From Neurospora tetrasperma FGSC 2508 (taxonomy: Eukaryota > Ascomycota > Sordariomycetes > Sordariales > Sordariaceae), in contig NW_009799103.1 in the NCBI RefSeq assembly GCF_000213175.1, positions 1,438,977 to 1,502,976 on the forward strand: 64,000 bases of DNA. The letters are read 5' to 3'. This document shows, piece after piece, positions 48,718 to 59,223 of this stretch; the first letter of the stretch is position 1, and every line of letters begins with the position of its first letter. Below the pieces are notes generated by a model. The model was not told the DNA's origin. It made no database searches and saw only the letters and a program-made list of their open reading frames with translations. A program made the position numbers and the translations under genes.

Positions 48718-50880
48718 TCAAGCGTCAGGATCTGCATCCTCCTCCTCCTCCGTACCGAAACCACTGGTCCTCCTCCTTCTCTTTCTCATCATCCTTTCCC
48801 TCACCCTCATATTCCGGCGCTCTATATCCTCAAGCCCATCATCATAACTACCGCGACCACTACTCCCACCAGCACCTGAGTTCCCAGCTCCCAAATCACA
48901 ACTTGCACCATCTCCACCTTCCCACTCCTGCATGTCCTCGTGGACCTGATCCTCCTCCTCCTCCTCCTCCTCATCAGCATCCTCCTCCTCCTCTTCCCTC
49001 CCTCTCTTTCTCTTCTCCCTCGACATCCGCGCCGTCGGCAGCCCCTCTGGTTCTCTTCCTGGCATCTCATCCATCCCCTCCACCCCCGAATCCATCAACA
49101 CATCTTCAATAACCTCCTCAAAAGCACCCCTGACTCCCTCCACAATCCCCTCCCCCAGCATCTTCATCCGCCCCTTCCACATTTCATCTCTTCTCTCCAG
49201 CGCGCTCCTGACTCTTTCCCTTACCACTTCTCTGTCTGAGCGCATCTCCCTGACGTCCTCCAACAACTCCCTCTTTTCCCGCTGGAGTAAGAGCGTCTCG
49301 CCGCGCAGTCGATCGCTTTCGATTTCGAGTTTCTTGACTAGTTGCAAAGCTACGCGCAGAGAGCTTTGGGCGCGGGAGAGGGAGGCTTGCAGGGTGGTGT
49401 TTTGGGTGGTGAGGGTGGCGATTTTTTCGGAATGGAGTTGTTGTTCTTCTGGGCCTCCTCCTCTGTTTAATGCTCGGGTTGGTGTGGCCTCCTCCTCGTT
49501 CATGCCGTTGTGGTTATGGTGGAGATTGTGAATGGTGGTGGCTTCCGATGTTCGTCTCGAAGAACTTGATGTCGACCTTGCTCCATGTCGGGAGTTGGAG
49601 CATGGTGTTATAGGGAGTTCCGTGCCTGGGGTTAAGTTGTTGATGGGTATTATGGCCCTAGCGGTAGCCGTGGCCATAGCCATGGTCATAGGGCCGGTGG
49701 TGGGTGGGGTAGGAAAGAGTCTTGGTCCTGCTGCTGTCGCTGTTGCTGCTGTTGTTGTCGTCGGAAGTAGACGATGATGACGTGCTCGACTGCCCGAGGG
49801 AGGTGGTGTGCTACAATCCAGACGGGCACGAATAGCCTCGCTGAATTGCGAGGTTGTCAAGCTAAGAGCTTCCGTTTCTGATCCTGAGCCGGGGTCGTGA
49901 TGCCGGTGATGGTGATTCAAAGCCATGTACTGCTGTTGTCTATCTTCCCCTTCATTCCCCCTCAGATCTTCACCCTGCCTCATTGACAACGCGGTGTGAA
50001 AGGTCAGATTATTAGGTGTTTCTGGGGAATGTGGTTGTTGTTGTTGTTGTTGAAGAACAGCAGTCTGCCTCTCCGCCTTCTCTCTCTCCATCTCCAACTC
50101 CCGTGACCTCGCAGGGTTCCTCTCAGCGTCCACCATCCCACCGTCGAGCTCCAACTCCACGGTCTCGTCGTCCTGATGAAACCTTTCAATCGTCTCGTTC
50201 TTCTCCTTCAACTCAGCCCTGAGCCTTTCAATCTCCTCCTGCGCTTCCCTCTCCCTCTTGCGCCATTCGGTGTAGGCGCGGTTCATCTTCTCCTCGCCTG
50301 AAGTGCTGCTCAGAGAAGCGCTGCGGTGGGTCTGGATGGTGTGGCGCTTGTGGTGGCTCTGGCGAAGGGGGAGAATGTGGCTAGAGGCAGTTTCGGTGCC
50401 ACGATCTGCTTGGTTGGAGGTGCTGGGTTGCTGTGTTGATACTAACTTTGTGAGAGCAGACCGTCGAGGAGATGGCGTGGCTGTGTTGTCATTCTTATAT
50501 GTGCACTTTGAGGAGCCTGGCGCTGGGGAGGGGGGTTGCAACGATGTGCGCCGGACCATGGGTGTCAACCCAGTTGATGAGAGCTCGTCTTCCACCAAAC
50601 CATTGACAGCGCCCGAAGAAAGTTGCAAGTGTGTTTTGTTGCCCCGGACGGTGACGGTCTTTGTTATCCTATTCTTCCAGTCTCGCCGTGGTGTAGTCGG
50701 GGGGGTAGGTGGTGATACCTCTCTTGTGCATGCGACTGAGGGATTCCTCTTGATCGCACTTCGCCGCCCTACACCGGAAACACCAGGAGTGCGGCGCACA
50801 GTTCCAGTCCCAGTTCGGCGCGTGCGTCTCAGCGCTATGGGGAGGTTCAGTTCATCGATATCCTGGTTGTGGTCTGTCAT
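48718..50880 (-). CDS. Coiled-coil protein with acidic C-terminal run, unknown function
   Basis: This is an uninterrupted frame of 720 aa from the first in-frame ATG at 50880. I do not recognise the family. The N-terminal 180 residues are basic, Thr/Pro/Arg-rich and disordered. A short coiled coil lies at about 195-235 (RKREREAQEEIERLRAELKE). A long Ser/Thr/His-rich disordered middle with poly-Gln follows. A second, longer coiled coil lies at about 477-593 with heptads (LQLVKKLEIESDRLRGETLL). A run of Glu/Asp near 627-645 is encoded by GAG repeats (48951-48994), and the tail alternates basic and acidic. The architecture suits a cytoskeletal or nuclear scaffold. The neighbours on the same strand are spindle-related, which may or may not be meaningful. 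Confidence 0.75.
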   Translation of the reverse strand: MTDHNQDIDELNLPIALRRTRRTGTGTVRRTPGVSGVGRRSAIKRNPSVACTREVSPPTPPTTPRRDWKNRITKTVTVRGNKTHLQLSSGAVNGLVEDELSSTGLTPMVRRTSLQPPSPAPGSSKCTYKNDNTATPSPRRSALTKLVSTQQPSTSNQADRGTETASSHILPLRQSHHKRHTIQTHRSASLSSTSGEEKMNRAYTEWRKREREAQEEIERLRAELKEKNETIERFHQDDETVELELDGGMVDAERNPARSRELEMEREKAERQTAVLQQQQQQPHSPETPNNLTFHTALSMRQGEDLRGNEGEDRQQQYMALNHHHRHHDPGSGSETEALSLTTSQFSEAIRARLDCSTPPPSGSRARHHRLLPTTTTAATATAAGPRLFPTPPTTGPMTMAMATATARAIIPINNLTPGTELPITPCSNSRHGARSTSSSSRRTSEATTIHNLHHNHNGMNEEEATPTRALNRGGGPEEQQLHSEKIATLTTQNTTLQASLSRAQSSLRVALQLVKKLEIESDRLRGETLLLQREKRELLEDVREMRSDREVVRERVRSALERRDEMWKGRMKMLGEGIVEGVRGAFEEVIEDVLMDSGVEGMDEMPGREPEGLPTARMSREKRKRGREEEEEDADEEEEEEEDQVHEDMQEWEGGDGASCDLGAGNSGAGGSSGRGSYDDGLEDIERRNMRVRERMMRKRRRRTSGFGTEEEEDADPDA

Positions 50881-51917
50881 ATTTTGTCTGTTGAGAAAGC
50901 TCGCTGAAGACAGATAGAAAGATATAGGAGGGATAATCCCATATGGATAAAGTGGAAGGATACACAATGCAAACGGATGGACAGTATGAGAAGAAAAAGC
51001 AATGTTATCAGCCAGTTGGCAGCGAGGCAGAGAGCGAATCGGTTCAGAGTTCTCCTTGTAAAAAGTGACAAGATTCCTTCATATGCAGGACTGATGGGCA
51101 AGGACATTGTAAGAGGACTCGGGACTTCTTAAAGATTTCACGGCAAGCCGGAATCAATTATGCTGTCAACTCGCATCACTGCCGCGTCTTGAATTGACAT
51201 TTTTTTCTGATTCTTGCGGGCACAGACAGTCAGGTTGTGTGGGAATTGTTCGTTCGTTGTTGTTTGTTTGTTTTCCAGTTTGGGAATGTGGGGTCAAAAC
51301 AATCCAACGAACGAGAACGCGCGACCCCCCTGTAGCTTCACAGTTCACGCAGACCTTCGGCATGGTATGTCTCATGTGAATGAAGGGCCCCAACGCTGTT
51401 GTGTTGTTTGGAGGTTTTGTTGTTGTGGGGGGGATCGGAGCTTGTAAATAGCTATGTCATTCCAGTCAGCAGCTATTGTTTTGAGCGTAAACACTCAATG
51501 CAGGATCAGGCCGTATTATTTTTCTTGCAACCGCCAAAGAATCACCCGTATGGCCTTACCCAGGGTCATCGAGTGAAAGGGGCCAAAGTTGGCTCTGTAA
51601 ACCAAAAAAGCAAGGGAGAACGCATCCGCGATTATGGGCTTGCCTGCCATTGGCATCACCTTGATCACGAACTCCCTAAACATGACAAAGTACAACTCGA
51701 TAAGACCGACATACCTAGTGTTTAACAGAACAGTAATATCCTTTTGACGCCCATTCACCATCCCCCCCGTGTGCCATGTTCACCTCGAACAATACAAGAC
51801 ATACCAGTGATACCAACACCGAGGGTAGATTCAACTACCATCTCAATGGCCCCATCGCTTTCTTTTTTTCTCAATAGAGAGAGGGCCAAGATCCATCTGT
51901 TTATTCCTGGAGAGGCC
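50881..51917. other. Intergenic, no supported gene
   Basis: This stretch holds the promoter of the coiled-coil gene and the 3' region of the zinc-finger gene. A 108-codon frame (51399-51725) has no recognisable feature. Confidence 0.5.
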
Positions 51918-53163
51918 CTACGCCGCAGAAACCGCATATCTCGGCAGCAGCGCCATCTTCTCCTCCGGACTGACTTCGCTATCCCCATATACCATGCGCA
52001 TATTCTTATCCTTACTCTTACCCTTCTTCTCCCCACCAGCAGAGTCCTCTCCCGCCCTGGCAGGCGGCTTGCTTCCCTGCTCCGCAGCACGGATAAGCTG
52101 ATCGATCTCGTCGCCCTGGGCTCCTCCTCCTTGCCTCGCCGCGCCAGACACCAGCTCATCGACAGTCGAGGCTCCGCCGGGGTATGCACCTGGTGGCGGC
52201 ACGGCGCCACCGTTGTAGTTGTTGTAGTAAGGGGGTCTCTGCGGGAGGGCTCCGCCCGTCGGTCTGGCGGGAAGATTGAAGCCCGGGCCGCCAGGCGCAC
52301 CGGGGGGTGTGGGTGTCGCGCCGGGAGGGGGGTAGACGGGAGGATATGCGCCGACGACACCTGGTTGTCCTGGGGGCGGGAAGGTACCAGGGACGCCGAC
52401 GGGTGGGGGGTACGGGAATCCTGGTTGCGGTGGAGGAAGAGGAGATGCCTGTTGACGCAAATGGGATAGGTTAGCTTCGTCTATTGCTGTAAATACAGCG
52501 GCGAAGTCATAATGGTGAGAACTTACGCCTTGCGCCGGACTCTGTCCAGTAACCGGCGACACAGAAGCAGGCTGGGCTTTCGGCGCAACAACAGGCACCG
52601 GTAGCACGCCGCCATTCGCCTTTATCGCCGCGACCTTTGCCCTGTGGTCCGCCAACCTCTTCTTCAGCTCCTCGGGAGTTTCGATCTTGATCTTCTTGGC
52701 GGGTCCCTGGCCACCAGCCTGTCCCGGCGGGGGGTTTCCCGTGGCGGCATGGCGCTCGGCCTGTGCTGTGTAAAAGTTTGTGATGATGCGCTGGTTGTGC
52801 TGCTGGACAATGTCGTCGGGGACACCCTCCATGCCGAAGATCTCAATGTCGAGCCCTTGACGGTTGGGCAGCGCGTTCTCAACCTTATCGAGCGATTCCT
52901 TGTGCACTTGGTTCATGTGGACGGAGAGACCGCCAGCCGTGTTCAGTCGCTTGCCGCATCGGTCGCACTTGAAGTGCTTGGCTTTCTGGTGGGAGATCAG
53001 GAGCTTGAGATCCTCAAAATCACGTTCGCCTGGGCAGATCCAAGCAGCGTATTAGTCAAGATACATAAAGAAATAGCTCAGGCAGGTGGTACGTACAGTA
53101 GTAACACCATGGACGAGCAAGGAGCTCCTCGACGTCGGGGTGTCCTCTCTTCTTTTTGCCCAT
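51918..53163 (-). CDS. BuGZ/ZNF207-like C2H2 zinc-finger protein
   Basis: Exons 53163-53097, 53029-52527 and 52448-51918 encode 366 aa. Two adjacent zinc fingers open the protein: C20-x2-C23-x12-H36-x4-H41 and C44-x2-C47-x12-H60-x4-H65. They sit in a context shared with animal BuGZ/ZNF207 and plant SUF4 (RPWCYYCERDF, ISHQKAKHFKCD, then VHKESLDKVENALPNR and IEIFGMEGVPDD). A Pro/Gly-rich low-complexity half follows, and a conserved-looking charged end KNMRMVYGDSEVSPEEKMA. In animals BuGZ stabilises Bub3 at kinetochores and promotes spindle assembly. That role here is by homology only. The second intron is 78 bp, divisible by three and free of stops, so its retention would add 26 residues. Confidence 0.88.
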
Positions 53164-53873
53164 CTTGATTGATCTGTCGTTGTTTGTGCGATAGAAAAGA
53201 AAGATTACTCCAGTTCAGATTATCTTGGCAAGAGTCAAAGTGGTGATGGACGGGCACAATGTGGGGTGGTCGTTGTCGTCGGCGTCAAATGAAGATGGGA
53301 TGGGAATGGTTCGTTGTTCTTGGTGGGTTGGCGATGATGGAACTCCAACTGAATGAATTGAGCTTTTGGTTCGTTAGGTACCGCGGCGGCTGTCGCAGCG
53401 ACGCGCGCGGACGACAAATGTTAAGCCACAGTAGCAGCAAGCTGGGTTCTACACTACTTGATGTAACTGTGGCTTGTAGCGTCTCTCTGTCAGACTCAGC
53501 CACACCCATTGCACGTGATACCCCTCATCATCAACATTACCACCACCACCATTGGTCATCGGCGCACTACCAATTGAAGAGGTATCATGAGTAGAATTTC
53601 GCCAAGTATATACAAGTAACATGTACTCAGGGACATGTTTTTGACTCGCAGCCTTCTACCAAGCAATGCAGAAACCGTCATTGGAGTATTGGACGAAAGA
53701 AACCAGAAGGCCATCTCCAACTTCACCACACCTCCGACCAAAGAAATGTACAACGACAGTACACGAATGCTATGCAAACACCCATCTAACCTAAAGTGAC
53801 GACGCTTAACCCTTATCCAGCAGCATTGCTTCCATGCTAATTACGCTATGCAATACGATCGCTCCCCCCATCC
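53164..53873. other. Intergenic, no supported gene
   Basis: This stretch holds the promoter of the zinc-finger gene and the 3' region of the kinesin gene. A CCA/CAT-rich simple stretch lies at about 53525-53560. Confidence 0.5.
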
Positions 53874-56800
53874 TTACTGCCACAGGGAAGAGCTCGACTT
53901 CTTACCAATCGGCCCAGCCCCAATGGTAATTCTCCTATTCTTACCATCAAATGATCCGAACCCGCTCAGCCTATTCGCGGCCGTCGTCCCTGACGCAGAA
54001 TTGTTATCTTCTTCACCTCCGTTTGGACTTCCCTTGCCGAAGCCACTTCCATTTCCATTAATCCCCATCCTCCTAGGTTGAGCATTCGTCAAACCAATGC
54101 CACTTTTCGGCCCCATCATCCCGCTCTCCACCAGCCACGCGCTATTCGGACCCAAACTGGCCCTCCTAGCGGCCAACCCTGTCGTCCCGCTTCTAACAGG
54201 AGGCGACCCCGCGATAGTCGGCAACGGAATACCTCCCTTCCTAGTGGTAGCCACCGCACCCGACTTTTCTAGACCACTGCCCTTCCGATGTCTCGAAATA
54301 CCATTGGTGGCGCTAGCCAGTGGGCCGCTGCCGCCCACGCCCATACTGCTTCTCCGCCCAGCTCCTCCAAGTCCCGGGTGGCCGCCCGCACCGATGCTAG
54401 CACGGTGGTGAGCGCCCATACTGGCTCTTCCGTGCAGACTGCCTCCGAAACTGGCTCTGTGACCGCCGATGCTCGATCTGCCGTGGCCGACACTGGCCCT
54501 ATGCGAGACTTTGGCGATGCTCGGTCGTGACGCCGCTGGCCCTGGAGTCGAAGCCGAGCCGTTACCGCCACCGGGGCCGTTTGAAAGTGGCGCCGCGCTA
54601 GACGCCCTTCGCTTGGCCTTGGCGATCGACGCTGCGGTGCCCGACATCAAGCTAAGCCTGTCGCGACGTTTCTTCTCCTGCAGGGCCGATCTGAGTTTGA
54701 GGGGGTCGATGACTAGGGAGTTATCCGAGTCCGTCGAGCCTCCAGAAGCTGAACGGGGTGAGGTAGAGAGGCGGCGCGGAATGGCCGAGCCGAGTGACAA
54801 TCGAGACGATGACTTGCGCGCGGTGATGGGTGGCTGGTTTTCGTCAACCTGTTGTAAGGAGGACGTAGTTGGTGGTTGTGGAATCTTGGGGCTTCCGTCG
54901 TGGTTGCCGCTGCTTATCGTGTTCGTCGTTGAAGGAGCCGCGTTCGGCGGTTTGGCTGAGTATGATATCGGCGAAGAGTAGGCACTAGCTGCTCGACTCA
55001 CGGGAATGCTCCTCAACGGCTGCGCTGGTCTATCCTCGTTACCTCCATTCTGCTGTGATATGGAGTTATTGCTGTTGGCCAGGTTCAAGTTAAAGACCGG
55101 TGGTGGCTGCGATTGAAGTACTCCGTTACCAGTGATAGTCGCTCCAGGGGTTGATCCAGCCAGTGAAGTCCTAGACTTGGACAAGAATCCGGCCTGGAAC
55201 CGGTTCGGCTTGCCGATAGATAGCCCCGAAAGATCTGGGATCGATGACAATGCCGGGCCGGCCCCGTCGTCCATTTCTACGTCCTCGTCGGTATTGTCGC
55301 GCTGTGGAGGTGGAGGGCTCTTCATGCCGCCAAGGTAACTCGGCATCGGCGGTCGAACAGGCGAAATGCCATTTTCAGGCTCGCCCGGACTAGAGTCCCA
55401 CTTCTGCGGCGTCTTCTCAAAGTCGGCTAGTGTTCCTTCTTCAGTTTCATCGTCTCTCCATCGCACAGAATGCTTCTTCTTTACGGGCGTGAATGTAAAC
55501 GATGTGCCGGCCTTCTTGGATGATGCGTAGGCAACCTTTCTGGCCTTTACTGGTGAAAGATGAGGAACGCTCTCCCCGTCCCAGCTCTCCAGTTGCCCCT
55601 CTACATCCGCTTCCGGCTCCGTCGAGATGTCCATAGCAGTCTCAGTCGAAGTCGGAATTGCCGTTGTCAGCGCCGCGCTGGCGGAAAACACCGGTTGGGG
55701 AATCGTCTTTGCGCCATTAATCGCACCACTTTTCCTCCTCAGTTTGGGCACACTGAGTCCTGTTCCCTGGTACCCAGCCGTCGAAAGACTTCCATCAGGC
55801 TTGACGACCTGGCCAACCGCCTGAAGTCCCGTCTCCAACAGCCTATTCACCATCGCCTTCGCATGCTCCATCGCCTGTCGCTCCTCCATCCTCAACAACT
55901 CCTCTAGGCTCGCCATGATCTCAAACTGCGCCATTAGTAATGTCTGTAAGATCGCTGCATTACCAGCCTTATCCTGCTCAACTACCTCGTGGTACGCATC
56001 GCGCATGAATCCTGTTCTTAGTAACTCCGCCTCCCGCGCGAGAATGTCCCTTTCAGCGTTGCAACCTTCGCTGTTCCCGCCCATAGCAGGTAATTGCGAA
56101 ATGCTGTGCTGAAACGCTGTATCAAGGGCTCGCTCCCAGTTACACCTCCCAAGACGCTGGTGGATATGATTTCTAGTGGTTTCGAGCTCGTTCAGGATCC
56201 CGACGGCGGTCTTGCGGATGGCTGTCAAGGGAGCAGGCATCTCCTCCTCACTCGCGCACCCGCGGGCATCGCAAACGGAATCAAAGGCTGCAATCCAAGA
56301 CGACAATAGACCGATCCTTCTCTCAATAGCGCGCTGCTGCTTCATGAACCCGATCACCTCCATGCGGTCCTTCTCAGCGTGCTCGTAGGCGGCGTGCAGC
56401 CTGGCCAGGCCCTCTCGCACTACGGCATCGCGCTTCTCGCTCTGCTTGAGAAACTTTGCGAAGAAGACCTTTTCGGCATCGCGCTGCTGGGCCTTGAGCT
56501 CGTTGATGAGGGCCATCTGCTCGTCAATCTTGACCAAAAAGTCCTTGACGTGGCGATTCACGTTGAAGACATTGCGCGTGACCTTTGTCTGGATGTTCTT
56601 GGCCCGGTTCGCGTACCGCAACGTGTTTTGCGTTTCGTCAAAGTGTTCGCTCGACGGGCTCACGCATACAATCATGACCGTCTTGCAGTTTCCGCCTAGA
56701 CTGAACTTGAGCAGCCTCGTCAGCTTGCTGTTTCGGTAGGGGACATGGTTGCTCTTGCGCGGGTCGCAGAGCGCATTGATGCAGCTGCCCAGCGCAAGGA

Positions 56801-58011
56801 GGGACTTGTTGATGTTGGCGCCCTCAAGCAGCCGTTCGCCACGGTTCTTGGTTGCGCTGGCGCGCTCGCTTCCAGCCAAGTCGATGATGGATAGCGTGGC
56901 CATGGTATGGGGTTCATTGACGGCAGCGTTCCGGTCTTTTTGCGCCACGTTGATTTGCAGGACGGCATGTGAACGTGACGAGACCGCGTTGGCGGCGGTG
57001 GGGGATACGGTGCGGTACTCGTTGCCTTGTACTATCATGTCCATGACCTCCTGCACATCCTTGGGCTTGTGGCTCGTCAGACCGGCGACGCTCACTCCTT
57101 GATTCGAGTCCTCACGCAGCATCAACCCTTGCTTGTTCGTGGCGCTGCCAGGAGGCACCAGCAGGTCCCGAATCGTCTCGTTGTAGATTTCAAGGTAGGA
57201 GAGCGTGACCTCGGTGTGTTTCTCGCCGCTGCGCTCGTTGATCTTTTCGAAGAGCTCCTGCATGGTGAGGAAAATAATGCCCGGAGATTGTGGCGTTCCG
57301 GTGATGGTGTGGGTTTTGCCGCAGCCGGTGGCGCCATAAGCGAAGACAGTCGCGTTGTAGCCGTCAAGGACACTATCCAGGAGGCCCTTGGTTGTGCCTT
57401 CGTAGACTTCCACCTGGGAGGCGTTCTCGTCGAATATTCGGTCAAAGGCAAAGACTTGGTCCTTGACTTTCTTGCCCATCGCTGGCACGACTGATCGAGA
57501 GAATTTCTGAATTGGGTTATCTTCTGGAGGATCGAAAACACTTGTCATCGGCGGACTTGTTAGCGTCTCTGGTTTTGGATATCTCATCGGTCCTGCATAT
57601 AGGAAAGAGAACCTACAGGCATCTATCGTCCACCACCTTGATCACGGGCCGGATTCCCCTCTGGTTGAGTTTTGGGGTTGGCGCGGCCGCCAGCGACCCG
57701 TCTCCCAGGAATACCGTGCCTTCATCTCTCCTGACCCTGTATGCAATGGCATCTGTCAGCCTCGGTTCGTCCAGTCTGTCGAGCGCGTCATGTGTAAGAC
57801 AGTGGTATTGCTCACAGTTGGGCAGCTTCTCTAATTGTAAACGGTCGGACACGAACTATAGCATACTTGAAGTCAGCCAGCGCATTCCTCTTTGAACAAC
57901 AAAGCAAAACAAAAACAACAAGCAAGAAAGCAATGACACGGACCGCACAGAGTTGCGAAACATACCTGCGACCGTAATGGACGAAGCGTTCGGGTCTGGA
58001 TAGCCCGACAT
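53874..58011 (-). CDS. Kinesin-8 family motor (Kip3/Klp5-like)
   Basis: Four exons (58011-57966, 57855-57816, 57736-57617 and 57540-53874) encode 1,290 aa. All junctions keep frame and rebuild the canonical start VRVRPFTIREAAQL, then GIRPVIKVVDDRCLVFDPPE. The motor domain spans about residues 15-430: P-loop GATGCGKT at 138-145, switch I NAVSSRSH, switch II DLAGSERA, and a neck NRAKNIQTKVTRNVFNVNRH characteristic of kinesin-8. A coiled-coil/helical region follows to about residue 680. The tail is long, basic and Ser-rich with several RASxG/RSSxG repeats and could bind microtubules. Kinesin-8 motors walk to plus ends, shorten microtubules, and position spindles and nuclei. The short early exons are typical of the family in Sordariales. 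Confidence 0.95.
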
Positions 58012-59223
58012 CTTGGGGGTTTCTTATCCTCGCACCTCCACCTGTCTGTCTGCTGATGTCCGTAGCCGGCTCGGCCCACCTTCTTTTCCTTTGGTCCGGA
58101 GCCGGCGTCCTTCTTGTAGAGATTTTGGCTGCAAAGCGAGGGCCCGGGTAAAACAAAGGACCGTTAAAGTATGTGTATTGGAATGCTAGGTAAGTAGGCA
58201 GGCAGTAGAGAGTGGCAGTTGGGTCGGGATATCGTCGTGTCTTCCAAGAAAGAAAGAAATAAGAGCGATACAGGTAGGTGATTTCCTTTGGTCGTCGTCG
58301 CGTACTTCAGTCTGTGAGGTCGGTCGTGTCGTAAATGTTGTGGGCTATGTTTGCAAATGTAGTGTGTCTGCCTGTCTGTCGTGGTACGATAGTAGTAGGT
58401 TTTCGTTATAGTACTTGGTCCCTCCAAGGCGTTGGTTGAGTTGTTGGTGATGTGCGATCCAATGTTGACGATGGAGGGGCGGTGGTGGGTCATGCAAGAG
58501 TAAATAATAAGAAAAAGAGTAAAGAACAAAACAACAAGCCCGATGGATGCGACCCGTGATCGATGCAGAACGAATTAATGCAGGACGCAAGGGAGAGAAG
58601 GAGAGGAGAAGAATGATGGATGCCCTGGACCTACAAATCGATTCCATCCATGTTGGTTTCCACCACCGCGGCCGGCTCCAGGAAGGGAAGAAGGGAAGTG
58701 GAATGGAAGAAGCGTGTTTATCGGGCCCCGCTGGTTGCTGCAACAACGATTTGCTGAGGTGGCAGGCTCCACTTGGATGTTAGCGTAAGTTGGAAGCCCT
58801 GGCGCTGCCCGCCCAGTCTGGCGAGGGTCTGCCCACTGAAACAGGCTAAACTTTGTTTCACCACAGCGCTACAGCTGCAGCTAGCGTTGAACAAGTGGCT
58901 GACAGGTGCAATGACGGAACAGCGGTACAGCGCAGCATCATCATCACTCATCACTCATCACTTCCACTTCCACTTCCACTTCCACTTCCACTCAGCTTCA
59001 AGTTGCAACACACAAAGTCCACAGAACACCGCCATTCGTTCATCTCGACTTCCATCTTTGCGCAGGGCATCCATTCGCAAGCTTGTGTGGCTTCAATGAC
59101 CCCAAGGTCATGTCACTAAGAGACAGAAATAGGTACTAAAAACATCAAACGCGCTCGCTGCTCATAGAGCTTCAATTTTCAAATCAACCCCATGCCATCC
59201 AACAATACCCATCCACCCTTATT
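58012..59223. other. Intergenic, kinesin promoter and microsatellite
   Basis: This stretch is the upstream region of the kinesin gene and the 3' side of the GH115 gene. It contains a CTTCCA microsatellite at 58961-58992. No gene is seen. Confidence 0.5.
58961..58992. repeat. CTTCCA microsatellite
   Basis: Five perfect tandem copies of the hexamer CTTCCA plus two bases. They are preceded by a related degenerate CATCA/CTCAT repeat at about 58936-58960. Confidence 0.95.
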
